A stretch of DNA of 64,000 nt, from assembly GCA_012934845.2 (NCBI GenBank), contig WNNJ02001471.1:1-64000 (forward strand), in the 5' to 3' direction. Source of the stretch: Pomphorhynchus laevis. Taxonomy: Eukaryota > Acanthocephala > Palaeacanthocephala > Echinorhynchida > Pomphorhynchidae. Both the position numbers and the translations under genes were made by a program. Below the pieces are notes generated by a model. That model had not been told where the DNA came from and did not search any database. It saw only the letters and a program-made list of their open reading frames with translations. This document shows positions 63,201 through 64,000 of the stretch, one piece after another. Every line of letters starts with the position of its first letter. Position 1 is the first letter of the stretch.

Positions 63201-63631
63201 TTTATGATAAATTGAATAAATCTATACTTTATTAATTAAAGGTATCTACGTAATATTTATACCGAGTGATAAATATCCTGCAAGGCATTTTGAATGACTT
63301 TCAGTTCCTCTTTCCCCTTTTCCACTACTTTAAGCTTAGTTAGCTTTTCGTTTTTCAGCATCAAAAGTACGCGACGTTTTCTTTGTTCTTCGGCAAAAAC
63401 ATGATCACATTTTATTTGTAATTCAGCTAAAGTATTTCTTCTTTCATTAGTGAGCTTAAAGCAAAGGCATATTCTTGAAAAATTTATAAGTCCTTAAAAT
63501 ACTTGGACTTGAGATATTTCCTCTTGGTGAGATTGGCGTAGTCGTCTTGATATTTCAATAATTTTCGCCAATACGGATTTATTTTCAAAGTAAAGGGTTC
63601 TGTTTTCTCTTTTTACAAGTACATACTCTGT
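57276..63631 (-). CDS. Long coiled-coil protein, probably ciliary/cytoskeletal (at least eight exons, both ends missing)
   Basis: Exons in order: 63631-63503, 63454-63263, 62525-62422, 61011-60684, 60632-60330, 59076-58960, 58915-58776, 57438-57276. Short introns of 48 (63455-63502), 51 (60633-60683) and 44 bp (58916-58959) alternate with long ones. Phases agree throughout except at the 58776/57438 join, where a small exon may be missing. The product is almost all heptad-like helix: ELQIKCDHVFAEEQRKRR, NRNYIKNELVRVINLLHKE, DVEQRLLIIRKYHRAS and NDIRRKLEKVKKQ. There is no catalytic motif, signal peptide or membrane segment. Such proteins are often axonemal (CCDC39/CCDC40/CCDC146 type); the exact family is not recognised. 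The 5' end probably lies beyond the window. Confidence 0.7.
61012..62421. other. Intron of the coiled-coil gene
   Basis: AT-rich with attaatt/aatta and tata runs (61080-61145, 61740-61810). No element identified. Confidence 0.5.
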
Positions 63632-64000
63632 CTAGATAAAATACAATATTATTGTATATTAATACAAAAAAGATAATAAAATATGAATTTAATGCAATCT
63701 TATTGTCTACTAATTTATATTTTATATTATATGAATGATATATTTATATATTTATTCTTTAAATATATAGAATATATATTTATAGAATATAAATAAATAT
63801 TATATATTTTTTATTGTTTATGAAATAAAAAATAATAAAAGTATATATTTGATTTTTGTACGTTTGATGACGCAAATTGTTTTTAATTTTTGCGAAGTAA
63901 CAGAAACGGTCCGCAGTGGAAATTTGTTTTGTCTTAATTATAACTCTACATTTCCCAAACAGGTATTAATCAGAGAATTGATATAGCTCCATTGGTAGGC
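63632..64000. other. Window edge, intronic sequence of the coiled-coil gene
   Basis: No further exon could be supported before the window ends. Confidence 0.4.

Overview
This window is animal-type (metazoan) nuclear DNA. The evidence is GT-AG spliced genes, non-LTR retrotransposons of several clades, tRNA genes with internal promoters, a conserved AAA-ATPase of the fidgetin family and a long coiled-coil gene. It is strongly AT-rich and gene-poor. Many of its introns are very short (42, 44, 48, 49 and 51 bp, with candidates at 35, 30 and 22 bp) beside multi-kilobase introns full of repeats. I cannot name the species.

Layout. 1-5.0 kb: a dispersed repeat, then a nearly full-length but broken L2/CR1-like LINE (family A, minus strand) and the 3' stub of another LINE. 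5.8-8.3 kb: three plus-strand exons of an unidentified coiled-coil protein. 8.5-12.4 kb: repeats and a foldback element. 12.6-26.4 kb: most of a fidgetin-like 1 (FIGL1-type) AAA ATPase gene on the minus strand, eleven exons, the clearest host gene here. Its introns hold a 1.5-kb inverted-repeat transposon, two tRNA-Ser(GCT) genes in a 0.13-kb duplication and a wrecked REL-endonuclease LINE. 26.6-29 kb: a long inverted repeat and a second wrecked REL-type LINE.

30.8-40.3 kb: exons of an unrecognised minus-strand gene with an exactly duplicated exon and possible ultra-short introns. They are interrupted by a decayed family B LINE (Jockey/I-like) and a 155-bp satellite. 40.3-43.3 kb: a longer, broken family B copy. 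44-49 kb: small repeats and fragments of family A. 49.7-51.3 kb: an intact 475-residue ORF1 (gag-like, zinc-knuckle) of family B fused in frame to the tail of ORF2, so a LINE derivative that has lost endonuclease and reverse transcriptase but kept an open frame. 52.2-53.9 kb: a DUF4200-like coiled-coil exon, a family A fragment and a decayed RTE-like LINE. 57.3-63.6 kb: at least eight exons of a long coiled-coil protein (minus strand), probably of the ciliary/cytoskeletal type.

The protein-coding host genes are mostly on the minus strand and show no operon logic. The transposons are mostly dead; the intact ORF1 derivative is the exception. The items most worth a second look are that derivative, the identical exon duplication with tiny introns, the recurrent long near-perfect palindromes and the tRNA pair inside FIGL1. 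I did not find convincing evidence of a wholly new system.
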